DNA of 64,000 bases from Methylopila capsulata. Lineage in GTDB: Bacteria; Pseudomonadota; Alphaproteobacteria; Rhizobiales; Methylopilaceae. The DNA is taken from positions 682,001-746,000 of the forward strand of contig NZ_JAFBCY010000001.1 of the NCBI RefSeq assembly GCF_016907975.1. Reading direction: 5' to 3'. The position numbers were made by a program, and so were the translations under genes. Each line of letters starts with the position of its first letter. Positions within the stretch are counted from its first letter, which is position 1. Shown piece by piece: positions 20,679 to 31,088 of this stretch. Under the pieces are notes generated by a model. It ran no database searches, was not told the DNA's origin, and saw nothing but the letters and a program-made list of their open reading frames with translations.

Positions 20679-21688
20679 TTCGGTCGTCCGTTCGTTTCGC
20701 GCGCGGCGACCGGTGCCTTCCGGTCGACGTCGCGCCGCAGGATGTCGCGCGTCGCGGCGAGCGCCTGGATCGCCCGGGCGATCTGGGGCGTCGAGTCCAG
20801 CGGCGGATAGGAGTAGCGCTCCAGCCGGCCGGAGAACGGCCGGATCACTCCGAGCGCCGTCAGCCGGTCCAGGAACACGCGCGTCTTCCGTCGTCCGCCT
20901 GAGGGCTCGAACACCAGCACCGGACGGCCCGTGGCCGCCGCCTCTCCCACCATATTGGTGGAATCCGCGGTCACCACGAGCGCTTCGGCCTGCGCCAGCA
21001 ACGAAATGTAGGGGTTATCCCCCGTTCCATCCCAGAAGTAGTGGGCGAGCCGCTCAATCGCCAGAGCGAGCGGCTTCGGCGTGCGGCGCGAAGCGGTCGC
21101 CATCAGCACGGCCCCGTCGCTCTTGAGGCGGGTCAGGCCCGCGACCAGACGGTCGACGTCCTCGGGCGAAAACCGATGGTGGCGGGTGTCGCCGCCGAGC
21201 AGGACGGCGACGCGCGGGCCCGGGACGTCGGGGCCCACCAGCGGCGGCGCGCCGCGGGCGGCGGCCAGTCGGACCGCGTTCACCCGGTGCGGGCTCGTGG
21301 TCGAGACGACGACGTTCGGGCCGCGCAGCCGGTCATGCTCGGGAACCCAGACGACGTCCGCGACGCCCGCCCCCGCCCGCGCGTCGCGCAGAAACACGGT
21401 CAGCACCTTGCCGCCCGAGGCCGCCTTGATGCGCCTGAGGTAAGGCGCCGCCCGGCGTCCCGCCGCGATCACGACGTCGGGCCAACCATCGCCAGGCTTG
21501 GGAGCGATCGGGCTGCCCATACGGTCCGGGGCGTCCCGCGGGTCGATCGGCCCCCAGGGCGCAAGCCAGGACCACGGACGCCGCGGCGCGATGCGGCGGC
21601 GTCCGATGCGATCGGCGACCGCCTCCGCCACGCCGAGGCAGGGCTGCTCGTCGCCCGCCTTACCGTCGGTCAGGACCCATGCGCGCAT
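20675..21688 (-). CDS. ELM1 (mitochondrial fission protein-like, DUF1022) family protein
   Basis: A 337-residue protein of the ELM1/DUF1022 family, shared by alphaproteobacteria and plant mitochondria. It begins MRAWVLTDGKAGDE, the family hallmark, and has a GT-B-like layout: DVVIAAGRRAAPYL, VAVLLGGDTRHHRFS, and VVTADSTNMVGEAAATGRPV in the C-terminal half. Plant ELM1 recruits a dynamin; the bacterial function is not known. A GTG at 21751 would add 21 residues and overlap the msrP stop by four bases; I prefer ATG 21688 because the family motif starts there. Its 3' end overlaps trxB. Confidence 0.87.
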   Translation of the reverse strand: MRAWVLTDGKAGDEQPCLGVAEAVADRIGRRRIAPRRPWSWLAPWGPIDPRDAPDRMGSPIAPKPGDGWPDVVIAAGRRAAPYLRRIKAASGGKVLTVFLRDARAGAGVADVVWVPEHDRLRGPNVVVSTTSPHRVNAVRLAAARGAPPLVGPDVPGPRVAVLLGGDTRHHRFSPEDVDRLVAGLTRLKSDGAVLMATASRRTPKPLALAIERLAHYFWDGTGDNPYISLLAQAEALVVTADSTNMVGEAAATGRPVLVFEPSGGRRKTRVFLDRLTALGVIRPFSGRLERYSYPPLDSTPQIARAIQALAATRDILRRDVDRKAPVAARETNGRPK

Positions 21689-21747
21689 GGCATGACTGTG
21701 CGGCGTGACGCGCGGAGACGCAAGCGACCGCGGCGCCGCAGAGGCCG

Positions 21748-22740
21748 TCACATGAACAGCTTTTCGCGCTCCAGACCTTTGTACAGCCCCGCCACCTGCT
21801 CGGCGTAGCCGTTGTAGAGCAGCGTCGGACGGCTTTCGTCGCCGCCCAGCACGCGCTCACGCGCCTGGCTCCAGCGGGGATGCGCGACCTGCGGGTTTAC
21901 GTTGGCCCAGAAGCCGTATTCGCTCGGCCCCGCCGCCGCCCACAGCGTGTTCGGGCGAGTTTCCGTGAACTCGATGCTGACGATCGACTTCACCGATTTG
22001 AACCCGTACTTCCAAGGAACCACCAGGCGGATCGGCGCGCCCATCTGTTTGGCGAGTGGCTTGCCATAGGCGCCGGTGGCGAGGTAGGCGAGCTCGTTGG
22101 TCGCCTCCGCCATCGTCAGGCCCTCCACATAGGGCCACTCGTACAGCGGCGAGCGCTGGCCGCTCGCGACCTTCGGGTTCAGGAAGGTCGTCATCTTCAC
22201 GTATTTCGCGGAGCCGAGCGGCTTCGCCCAGGCGACGAAATCCTTCATCGGAATCCCGCTCCACGGCAGCGCCATGCCCCAGGCTTCGACGCACCGGTGC
22301 CGGTAGAGCCGATCGTCCAGCGGAAGCGCCTTCAGCAGATCGTCGATCCCGATCTCGCGTGGCCGCTCGACCAGGCCGCTGATCTTGAGCGTCCAAGGCC
22401 GCAGCGGAAGCTTCTGCGCCTCGTCGGCGATGTATTTGCTCGTCCCGAACTCATAGAAGTTGTTGTAGTTGAGATTGACGTTCTCAGGCGTCACCGCACG
22501 GTCGAGCGCATAGGCGTCGTTGCGCTTGAACGGGTAGAGGCCGGCGGTCGGGTCCGTCTCCGGCGGGGCCGGCTTTTCATCGGAGCCGAACAGCCATCCG
22601 GCCTTCGCGGAGCCAGCGCCAAGAGTCGCGGCCGCTCCGCCCAGGGCGCCTGCGACAAGCGACCGGCGGCTCAGAACCAGATGCTCGGGCGTCGCCTCGC
22701 TCTCGCGAAGGGCCCAACTCGGCGTGCGCTTGATCAACAT
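21748..22740 (-). CDS. msrP: Protein-methionine-sulfoxide reductase catalytic subunit MsrP
   Basis: A 330-residue periplasmic molybdoenzyme that repairs oxidised methionines. It has a Tat signal (SRRSLVAGALGGAAATLGAG around residues 25-45). The molybdenum-binding Cys is in HRCVEAWGMALPWSGIP, as in E. coli YedY, and YNNFYEFGTSKY is family-typical. The usual haem membrane partner MsrQ is not next to it; the downstream gene is ELM1. If MsrQ is absent from the genome, another quinol-linked donor would be needed. Confidence 0.95.
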   Translation of the reverse strand: MLIKRTPSWALRESEATPEHLVLSRRSLVAGALGGAAATLGAGSAKAGWLFGSDEKPAPPETDPTAGLYPFKRNDAYALDRAVTPENVNLNYNNFYEFGTSKYIADEAQKLPLRPWTLKISGLVERPREIGIDDLLKALPLDDRLYRHRCVEAWGMALPWSGIPMKDFVAWAKPLGSAKYVKMTTFLNPKVASGQRSPLYEWPYVEGLTMAEATNELAYLATGAYGKPLAKQMGAPIRLVVPWKYGFKSVKSIVSIEFTETRPNTLWAAAGPSEYGFWANVNPQVAHPRWSQARERVLGGDESRPTLLYNGYAEQVAGLYKGLEREKLFM

Positions 22741-22843
22741 GGCGGCCTCGGCTTCGTCCAGTGGCGTCGGTCAGGCTACGAACAAAAACGGCCGGGCGTT
22801 ACCGCCCGACCGTCAGCATGGTCTCACGACGTCGCGAACAGGC

Positions 22844-23365
22844 TCACACCGGGTCGAGCGTCAGCGCGGCGTAGCCGGCCGAGACGGCGATGCCGGTCTG
22901 ACCTTCGAGACTGAGCGGCTGCAGCGACACCGTGGTGCCGGAGCCGCCGACCAGCAGGTTCGCGCCGCCGCCGATCAGCGCCGTCGCGCTTGCGGTCGCG
23001 CCGCGGTACTTGCCCGCGAGGTCGCCCGGTCCGATGTCGCTGGAGTGCGAAATCACCGCCCACTTCATGACGCTCGGGCCGGTCGCGCCGACATCGACGC
23101 CGACCGTCGAGATGTGGCCGAGGTAAGCGTCGACGGGATGCCGGGCGCCGATCGGCTTGTAGTCGCACGCGAGTTCGGTGTCGGATCCGAGGATCCAGCC
23201 GATGCCGCCGGGCGAGCGGCAGCTCAGGGTGCCCACCTGCACGCCGGACTCGGCGGGACGCTTGCTGACGACCACGGACGGATGGCCGAAGTCGGCGGCG
23301 GACGCCGCAGCGCCGGTCGCGACGAGCGCGGCGGCTGCGAGAGTGGTTTTGAGCCGGATCGACAT
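22844..23365 (-). CDS. DUF992 family exported protein
   Basis: A 173-residue exported protein. A signal peptide (MSIRLKTTLAAAALVATGAA, cut after ASAA) is followed by VQVGTLSCRSPGGIGWILGS and a glycine-rich beta part with GPGDLAGKYRGATASATALI and NLLVGGSGTTVSLQPLSLEG, the pattern of the alphaproteobacterial DUF992 family. It is probably periplasmic or outer-membrane associated; function unknown. It lies 116 bases beyond the aspartate aminotransferase stop, on the same strand. Confidence 0.85.
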   Translation of the reverse strand: MSIRLKTTLAAAALVATGAAASAADFGHPSVVVSKRPAESGVQVGTLSCRSPGGIGWILGSDTELACDYKPIGARHPVDAYLGHISTVGVDVGATGPSVMKWAVISHSSDIGPGDLAGKYRGATASATALIGGGANLLVGGSGTTVSLQPLSLEGQTGIAVSAGYAALTLDPV

Positions 23366-23481
23366 GACGTTCTCCAGAACTTGCGGTCCCCACCGCCTAA
23401 CGCTGCAGCGCAGGCGATGGTTTCTGTCCGCGACACGGCCTTTTACGCAGGTCCCGACGCCGCCCTGCGCGGGACGGCGTC

Positions 23482-25028
<1,547 letters not shown>

Positions 25029-25112
25029 CATGGGGCGCCCACACCGGGCTGAGACGGCGGCGACGCCGGACCCATCGAACCTGATCCGGCTCATACCGGC
25101 GGAGGGATTGCG
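25029..25112 (+). promoter_or_regulatory. TPP riboswitch (THI element)
   Basis: The conserved thi-box parts occur in order: GGGGCGCCCAC, CCGGGCTGAGA with the pyrimidine-sensor loop, a variable GC-rich arm, ACCCATCGAACCTGATCCGG and CATACCGGCGGAGGGAT. The final GGAGGG (25101-25106) is also the Shine-Dalgarno sequence eight bases before the ATG at 25115, so thiamin pyrophosphate should block translation directly. It controls the permease gene and probably the binding-protein gene after it. Confidence 0.95.
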
Positions 25113-25114
25113 AG

Positions 25115-25939
25115 ATGGCGGACGCCGCAGATCGGCTCGTCGCCCCCTTGTCCGACACGACCGCAAGGCCTCGGCGCGCCCTCATGGCGTTCGGACGGCT
25201 GGCGGCGACGCTCGGCGTCCTGATCGCCGCCTGGCAGGCCTTCGTCACCCTGTCAGGCACGCCGCCGTTCCTGCTGCCGCCGCCGGCCCGCGTCGGCGTC
25301 GCGCTGATCGAACAGTCCGGCTTCCTCGCCCGCCAGACGCTGACCACTCTGACCGAGATCGTCGGCGGGCTCGCGATCGGCGTGGCCGTCGGCGCGATCG
25401 CCGCGCTCGCCATCGCCGCGCTCCCCACGCTCCGCCGCTGGCTGCTGCCGCCGCTGATCGTGGCCCAAGCGGTCCCGGTGTTCGCGATCGCGCCGCTGCT
25501 GGTGCTGTGGCTCGGCTTCGGCCTGGGGTCGAAGCTCGCGATGGCGGCGCTGATCGTGTTCTTCCCCGTCACCTCGGCCTTCTACGACGGCCTGCGCCGG
25601 GCCGACCCGAACCTGGTCGACCTCGCCCGTCTCTACGGCGCCTCGCCGCTGAAGACCCTGCTGCTGATCCGCCTGCCCTCGGCGCTGCCGGCCTTCGGCA
25701 CCGGGCTGAAGCTCGCCGCCGCGGCCGCCCCGATCGGGGCGGTGGTCGGCGAATGGGTCGGCGCGTCGTCCGGCCTCGGCTTCGTCATGATCCACGCCAA
25801 CGCGCGGATGCAGACCGATCTGCTGTTCGCCGCCCTCATCATTCTCGCCGTGGTCGCCGCCAGCCTCTGGTTCGCGGTCGACTGGGCGATCGCCCGCTTG
25901 ATCCACTGGTCGCCGGAGCACGGCCGCCGCGACTCCTGA
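25115..25939 (+). CDS. ABC transporter permease for a thiamin precursor (ThiX/SsuC type)
   Basis: A 274-residue inner-membrane permease with about six transmembrane helices. The cytoplasmic coupling loop DLARLYGASPLKTLLLIRLP is the EAA motif that contacts the ATPase. It belongs to the nitrate/sulfonate/taurine permease family that includes ThiX. The TPP riboswitch directly before it and the NMT1-type binding protein after it point to uptake of a thiamin pyrimidine precursor. No ATPase gene is adjacent. Confidence 0.88.
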   Translation: MADAADRLVAPLSDTTARPRRALMAFGRLAATLGVLIAAWQAFVTLSGTPPFLLPPPARVGVALIEQSGFLARQTLTTLTEIVGGLAIGVAVGAIAALAIAALPTLRRWLLPPLIVAQAVPVFAIAPLLVLWLGFGLGSKLAMAALIVFFPVTSAFYDGLRRADPNLVDLARLYGASPLKTLLLIRLPSALPAFGTGLKLAAAAAPIGAVVGEWVGASSGLGFVMIHANARMQTDLLFAALIILAVVAASLWFAVDWAIARLIHWSPEHGRRDS

Positions 25940-25963
25940 CCTCCGACACCGAGCCCGTCCCCG

Positions 25964-26899
25964 ATGATCCGCCTCGCCCTCGCCTTCGCCGCCCTTCTGA
26001 TCGCCGCGAACCCCTCGGCCGCCGCCGAGAAGCTGGTCGTGCTGCTCGACTGGTACGTGAACCCCGATCACGCGCCGCTGGTCGTCGCCAAGGAAGGCGG
26101 GTTCTTCGCCCGCCACGGTCTCGACGTGGAGCTGATCGCCCCCGCCGACCCCAGCCAGCCGCCGCGGCTCGTCGCCGCCAAGCAGGGCGACGTCGCGGTG
26201 ACCTACCAGCCGGAACTGCACCAGCAGGTGGCAGCGGGCCTGCCGCTCGTGCGCTTCGCGACGCTCATCGACACCCCGCTCAACACCCTCATCGCGCTGA
26301 AGGACGGGCCGGTGAAGGATCTCAAGGACCTGAAGGGCAAGAAGGTCGGCTACTCCGTCACCGGCTTCGAGGACACGCTGCTGCTCGCCATGATGGAGAC
26401 CGCGGGCCTGACGCGCGACGACGTCGAGCTGATCAACGTCAACTTCGCGCTCACCCAGTCGCTGCTGGCGAAGCAGGTCGACGCCGTCGTCGGCGGCTAC
26501 CGCAATTTCGAGGCGACGCAGATCCGGCTCGCCGGCGGGGAGGCCAAGGTGTTCTTTCCCGAGGAGAACGGCGTGCCGATGTACGACGAGCTGGTGTTCG
26601 TCGCCCACAAGGACACGATCGGCGACGACCGCCTGAAGCGCTTCGTGGCCGCGCTCGAGGAGGCCACGACCTTCCTGCTGAACCACGACGCGGAGACCTT
26701 CGCGCTCTACCTCAAGGGCCACCCCGACCTCAACGACGAGCTGAACACGCGCGCCTGGGCCGACACCCGTGCGCGTTTCGCCAAGAATCCCGGCGCGCTC
26801 GACGCCCGCCGCTACGCGCGCTTCGCCGAATTCCTGAAGGCCAGGGGCATGATCAAGGAAACGCCGGCGGTTGGGACCTACGCGGTGGATGTGCGGTGA
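25964..26899 (+). CDS. Thiamin-precursor ABC binding protein (ThiY, NMT1/THI5 family)
   Basis: A 311-residue periplasmic binding protein with a signal peptide (MIRLALAFAALLIAANPSAA). The mature part matches NMT1/THI5-like proteins: LDWYVNPDHAPLVVAKEGGF, DVAVTYQPELHQQVAAGLPL, KVGYSVTGFEDTLLLAM and AVVGGYRNFEATQ. ThiY of this family binds formyl-aminopyrimidine; the ligand here is inferred from that and from the TPP riboswitch. It lies 24 bases after the permease. A repeat-filled gap of 244 bases follows. Confidence 0.9.
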   Translation: MIRLALAFAALLIAANPSAAAEKLVVLLDWYVNPDHAPLVVAKEGGFFARHGLDVELIAPADPSQPPRLVAAKQGDVAVTYQPELHQQVAAGLPLVRFATLIDTPLNTLIALKDGPVKDLKDLKGKKVGYSVTGFEDTLLLAMMETAGLTRDDVELINVNFALTQSLLAKQVDAVVGGYRNFEATQIRLAGGEAKVFFPEENGVPMYDELVFVAHKDTIGDDRLKRFVAALEEATTFLLNHDAETFALYLKGHPDLNDELNTRAWADTRARFAKNPGALDARRYARFAEFLKARGMIKETPAVGTYAVDVR

Positions 26900-26904
26900 G
26901 GAGC

Positions 26905-27110
26905 AACCGTCATCCCGGACGTGCGCAAGCTCGATCCGGGATCGCGAGGCGGGTACCGCTCAAGGCTGAAGCCCGCACGGTGAAGCTGGTATCCCCGCCG
27001 GGTCGTTCCGGCCGTAGCGCCGGAACCCATCACCCCGCGGTGTCAGAGAAATCCACAAACGGCGGGGTTATGGGCCCCGGGACAAGCCCGGGGCGACGGC
27101 GGGCGTGGAA
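26905..27110. repeat. Cluster of intergenic palindromes (REP-like)
   Basis: Several inverted repeats fill the gap between the ThiY-like gene and moeA. CCCATCACCCCGC (27026-27038) pairs with GCGGGGTTATGGG (27062-27074) with one mismatch. CCCCGGG (27075-27081) pairs with CCCGGGG (27087-27093). A GTCATCCCGGA/GATCCGGGAT pair lies near 26910-26943. They look like members of a dispersed extragenic palindrome family. Confidence 0.65.
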
Positions 27111-27143
27111 CGCAGGTCGCGCGGCTGACGGGACGCGACCCCC

Positions 27144-28391
27144 TCACACCTCCAGCGCGGCCCGGAACGGCAAAAACCCGATGGCGTCGCCGGGCTTCAC
27201 CTCGTCGTGGCCGGCCGGGATGACGGCCAGCCCGTCGGCGGCGATCAGCGGGGCGAGGCGGGCGGAGCCGCCGCGGCCTAGCTTTTCCACCCGCGGCAGC
27301 CCGGACGGATCGGTCCCGACCAGCGCGGCGGGAGCAAACTCGGTGCGGCCGCCGGGACCCTTCTGGCCGAAGGCGGCGACCGCGGACAGCGGCGCGAGAG
27401 GGCGCGGCTCCAGGCCCGCGAGCCGCTCCAGCACCACGCGGCCGATCAGCATCTGGCCGACCAGCGCCGCGAAGGGGTTTCCGGGAAGGCCGACCAGCGC
27501 CGCGCCGCCGACGCGGCCCGCGACGATGGGCTTGCCGGGTTTGAGCGCCACTTTCGCCAGCCCGAGCTGACCGCCCGCGGCCGCGACGGCGGCGGCGAGG
27601 TGGTCCTCCTCCCCGACCGAGGTCGCGCCGCTGGTCACCAGCGCGTCGCAGCGCCGGCCGGCCTCGATCAGCAACTGCGTCAGCTCCGCCGGGTCGTCCG
27701 GCGCGATGCCGTAGTCGATCACCTCGTGCGCCGGCGTCGACAGGATGCCGAGGAGCATCGGGCGGTTGGCGTCGTGGATGCGACCGGGCGTGAGCGGGCG
27801 GCCGTGCTCGATCAGCTCGTCGCCGGTGGAGAGCAAACCGATCACCACCTTGCGCCGCACGGCGACACGCTCGACGCCGGAGGCCGCCAGGATGGCGAGG
27901 TGGCGCGCGTCGATCAGCGCGCCGGCGGGGACCAGCAGATCGCCCGCGCTGACGTCCTCGCCGCGGCGGCGGATGTTCGCGCCCTGCTCCACCGCGGTGC
28001 GGAGCGCCACGACGTCGCCTTCGCGGGTCACGCGCTCCTGCATCACCACGGCGATCGCGCCCGGCGGCATGGGCGCGCCGGTGAAGATGCGGACCGCGTC
28101 GCCGGGCTTGAGCGTCTCGCGCGCGCCGGCCGAGCCCGCCGCGAGCCGGCCGCGCAGGACGTGACGCAAGCCGAGATCGGCCAGCGCGTAGCCGTCCATG
28201 GCCGAGTGGTCGAACGGCGGCAGCGGCGTCGGGCTCATCGTCGGCTCGGCGGTCACCCGTCCGCGCAGTTCCGCGAAGGGCAGCGTCTCCGCCCCGACCG
28301 GCCCGGCCACGAGCGCCGCAACCGTCGCCCGCGCCGCCTCGACTGAGAGCAGGCCGGGATCGGCGCAGAGATCGAGCGTGGTGACGGTCAC
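27144..28391 (-). CDS. moeA: Molybdopterin molybdenumtransferase
   Basis: A 415-residue MoeA, which inserts molybdenum into adenylylated molybdopterin. Domains in order: FDHSAMDGYALADL, PPGAIAVVMQE, the MoCF-binding fold with IGLLSTGDEL and VTSGATSVGEEDHL, the KVALKPGKP loop and GLPGNPFAALV, then a C-terminal beta domain. It starts at GTG 28391, whose GTGA overlaps the stop of the selD fusion, so the genes are translationally coupled. It directly serves the molybdenum-dependent formate dehydrogenase encoded in the same block. Confidence 0.95.
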   Translation of the reverse strand: MTVTTLDLCADPGLLSVEAARATVAALVAGPVGAETLPFAELRGRVTAEPTMSPTPLPPFDHSAMDGYALADLGLRHVLRGRLAAGSAGARETLKPGDAVRIFTGAPMPPGAIAVVMQERVTREGDVVALRTAVEQGANIRRRGEDVSAGDLLVPAGALIDARHLAILAASGVERVAVRRKVVIGLLSTGDELIEHGRPLTPGRIHDANRPMLLGILSTPAHEVIDYGIAPDDPAELTQLLIEAGRRCDALVTSGATSVGEEDHLAAAVAAAGGQLGLAKVALKPGKPIVAGRVGGAALVGLPGNPFAALVGQMLIGRVVLERLAGLEPRPLAPLSAVAAFGQKGPGGRTEFAPAALVGTDPSGLPRVEKLGRGGSARLAPLIAADGLAVIPAGHDEVKPGDAIGFLPFRAALEV

Positions 28392-30625
28392 GCCGCGGCG
28401 CCCGACACGAGGCGGATGTCCGGCCCGCCGTCGCGCGCCACGATCCGGCCGATGACGGCGGCCCCGGTCGCGCCGGCGGCGTGGAGCGCGGCGACGCAAG
28501 GCCCCGCCTGGTCTTCGGCCACGGCGGCCAGCAGTCCGCCCGAGGTCTGGGGGTCGAACAGCAGCGCCTTCAGCCAGGCGGGAACGCCCTCCCCGCCGCC
28601 AATGCGCGGCAGGTTCGCGAGCGTCTGGGGCAGCGCGGTGGAGGCGAAGCCGCGCGCGGCCAGCTCCGCCGCCTCCGGCAGCAGAGGCAGCGCCGCGGGG
28701 TCGATCTCGGCCGCGACCCCACGGCTGGCGTCGAGCATCTCGGCGAGGTGGCCGACGAGGCCGAAGCCGGTCACGTCGGTCATGGCGCGGCCGCGGTGGG
28801 TCCGCAGCACCTCGACGTCCGCGGCCAGCGGGCGGGCCATCTCCGCCCAGGCCGCCGCCATCGCCGCGGCCGGCGCCTGGGCGCGCATGTCGGCCGCGAT
28901 CAGCACGCCGACGCCGAGGGGCTTGGTGAGCACGAGCCGGACGCCCGGCGTCAAACCGCCCTTGCGGCGGCCGTCGCCCTCCGCCAACCCGCCGGTCACC
29001 GCGAGGCCGAACGCGGGATCCGCGCCTTCGCCGGTGTGGCCGCCGATGATGGAGACGCCGAGCGGATCGAGCGCCGCGCGCGCTCCCGCCATCATCTGGT
29101 AGAGCGCCTCGGCCTGCTGGGCCGGGGCGTCCGGCGGAAGGGCGGCGATGGCGAGCGCGTAGGAGGGCCGCCCGCCCATGGCGAAGACGTCGCCGATCGC
29201 ATGGACCGCCGCGATCTTTCCAAACAAGTAGGGGTCGTCGACCAGCGACTTGAAGACGTCGACCGTCTGGAGCTCCAGCGCGCCGTCGCTTCTCCGGATC
29301 ACCGCCGCGTCGTCGCCGACGCCGAGGATGACCTCCTCCGACGCAAGACCCGGCCCCAGCCGCCGCAGCGCCGCGGCCAGCGGCGCAGGCCCGAGCTTCG
29401 CCGCGCAGCCGCCGCACCGCATCGCCGGCTCCTCGGAGACGGGCGCGGGACCCCGCACGCCGTCCATCGCCGGCGGGTCGCGGTACATCGCGATCCAGCG
29501 GCGGTCGATCCAGTCCTTGAGCGTCCAGGCCCAGCGGCCGGCGGCGGCGTAGCCGTTGCGGGTCGCGACCGCCGTGCCGTCCCCGCGGCCGATGAGGGAG
29601 AGGTGATCGGCCTGCGCGGCCAGAGGCTTGAGCGGCTTTCCTCGCGCGGCGCGTCGAAGGTTCGCGGCCAGCGCCGGCCCCTGTCGCACGGCGTAGACGC
29701 CGGCCTTGGGCCTGGGCTGGCCGAGGACGCCCGCGCAGTCGCCGACCGCGAACACGCGGTCGTCCGCGGGGCTCGTCAGCGCCGGCGTCACCGCGATGAA
29801 GCCGCCCACATCCTCAGGCAGCCCCAGAGCCGGCGTGATCGGGTGCGGCGCGGCGGCGGTCGCCATGAACACCGCCTCCGCGGGGAGGCGCCGCCCGTCG
29901 TCCAGCACGACCTCGCCCTCCTCCACCGCCGCGAGCCGCGCGGTTTCGTCGAGCGTGACGTTCGCTCGGGTCATCGCGTCGCGGAACAGCGCGGCGACCT
30001 TCTCGGGATAGCCCTGCAGCAGCGCGCCGCCGGCGAGAAGCGTGAAGCTGAAGGCTTGCGGGTCAAGCCCCGCCGCCTCGGCGTCGCGCCGGATGCGGCG
30101 GGCGATCGACAATGCGAGCTCGGTCCCCGCCGCCCCGCCGCCCGCCACTACCACGGACCGCGGACCGTCCGGCCGGAGGGCGGCCAGCCGGAACGCCTCG
30201 AACCGCGCGAGGAAGGTCGCGATCGGCTTCACGGCGATCGCGCGCTCGACCCCGGCGACGCCCTCGAGCCGGGGAGCGATGCCGACGTCGAACGACACGA
30301 GATCGTAGGCGATCGGCGGCCGCCCTTCGAGCAGCAGCCGGTTGTTCGCCCGGTCGAGCCCCGTCGCCGCGGCGCCGATCAGCCGCGCGCCGGTGGCGCG
30401 GGCGAGGCGCGCCAGATCGATCATGATGTCGTCGGGCTGGTAGAACCCGGCGATCAGGCCCGGCAGCATGCCGGAATAGGGCGTCGTGAGCTCCTTGGCG
30501 ACCAGCGTCAGCCGCACGCCCTTTTCCGGCCGCATGGCGAAGGCGCGCAGCACGTGGACGTGGGCGTGGCCGCCGCCCACCAGCACGATGTCGGTCGTGA
30601 TCGGCCCCTGCGCAGTCGTCTTCAT
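28388..30625 (-). CDS. selD: Fused NAD(P)H dehydrogenase-like flavoprotein and selenide, water dikinase
   Basis: A 745-residue fusion. Residues 1 to about 380 are an NDH-2-like FAD/NAD(P) oxidoreductase (VGGGHAHVHVLRAF at the N-terminus, VVVAGGGAAGTELALSIA in the middle, VFAVGDCAGVLGQPRPKAGV near 291). From about 400 on is SelD, which makes selenophosphate from selenide and ATP: active-site MRCGGCAAK (Cys404, Cys407, Lys410), LGVGDDAAVI, IGDVFAMGG, IIGGHTGEG and MTDVTGFGLVGHL. Cysteine, not selenocysteine, fills the active site. The start at ATG 30625 overlaps the preceding gene by four bases. This fusion type is known elsewhere; the flavoprotein may supply reduced selenium, which is inference. 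Confidence 0.93.
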   Translation of the reverse strand: MKTTAQGPITTDIVLVGGGHAHVHVLRAFAMRPEKGVRLTLVAKELTTPYSGMLPGLIAGFYQPDDIMIDLARLARATGARLIGAAATGLDRANNRLLLEGRPPIAYDLVSFDVGIAPRLEGVAGVERAIAVKPIATFLARFEAFRLAALRPDGPRSVVVAGGGAAGTELALSIARRIRRDAEAAGLDPQAFSFTLLAGGALLQGYPEKVAALFRDAMTRANVTLDETARLAAVEEGEVVLDDGRRLPAEAVFMATAAAPHPITPALGLPEDVGGFIAVTPALTSPADDRVFAVGDCAGVLGQPRPKAGVYAVRQGPALAANLRRAARGKPLKPLAAQADHLSLIGRGDGTAVATRNGYAAAGRWAWTLKDWIDRRWIAMYRDPPAMDGVRGPAPVSEEPAMRCGGCAAKLGPAPLAAALRRLGPGLASEEVILGVGDDAAVIRRSDGALELQTVDVFKSLVDDPYLFGKIAAVHAIGDVFAMGGRPSYALAIAALPPDAPAQQAEALYQMMAGARAALDPLGVSIIGGHTGEGADPAFGLAVTGGLAEGDGRRKGGLTPGVRLVLTKPLGVGVLIAADMRAQAPAAAMAAAWAEMARPLAADVEVLRTHRGRAMTDVTGFGLVGHLAEMLDASRGVAAEIDPAALPLLPEAAELAARGFASTALPQTLANLPRIGGGEGVPAWLKALLFDPQTSGGLLAAVAEDQAGPCVAALHAAGATGAAVIGRIVARDGGPDIRLVSGAAA

Positions 30626-31008
30626 GCCCCCGCCCCGTCTTCGTCGATCCGCATGCGCCGGCCCCGCCTGTCGAAGAAGGCGCCCTCGTTGAGCGCCAGC
30701 CGGTCGTCGTCGATCATCTGCTCCACGCGCCGCAGTTCGATCCGGGCGAGCGGGTCTTCGATCGGCCCGCCGTCGGACGAGGTCGCCGTGAAGAACGCGA
30801 CCCCGTCCCAGGCGCCCGGCGCGGAGGCGAACAGTTTGCGAAGCTCCCGCCACGCCACCTCGTCGCCGATGACGTGCAGGAAGGTCGAAGCGACGGGCTT
30901 CGCGTCGTCGTCGGTGATCTCGACCAGCACGATCAGCGCGGTGAAGGCGCCGGTCTCGGCGAAGACCGCCTTCACCCAGGCGTCGAAGTCGAGGCCGTCA
31001 AAGGCCAT
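30622..31008 (-). CDS. Unknown protein coupled to selD
   Basis: A 128-residue acidic soluble protein (MAFDGLDFDAWVKAVFAETG at the start). Alternating hydrophobic strands and helices suggest a small alpha/beta fold (FTALIVLVEITDDD, GVAFFTATSSDGGPI). The C-terminal EGAFFDRRGRRMRIDEDGAG is basic then acidic. Its stop overlaps the selD start by four bases, so the two are translated together and a role in selenium handling or the NADH domain is plausible by association. I recognise no family. Confidence 0.7.
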   Translation of the reverse strand: MAFDGLDFDAWVKAVFAETGAFTALIVLVEITDDDAKPVASTFLHVIGDEVAWRELRKLFASAPGAWDGVAFFTATSSDGGPIEDPLARIELRRVEQMIDDDRLALNEGAFFDRRGRRMRIDEDGAGA

Positions 31009-31088
31009 GGCGGACCCCGACCGTGGCGCCCCGATCCAAAACGCGTCGTTCCGGACCACGTCCCGGAACCCGATTCCGCGCGGGAGCC

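Noticed and set aside
28388-30625. SelD as a second selenoprotein
   Set aside because: The active-site position is a Cys codon and there is no in-frame UGA.
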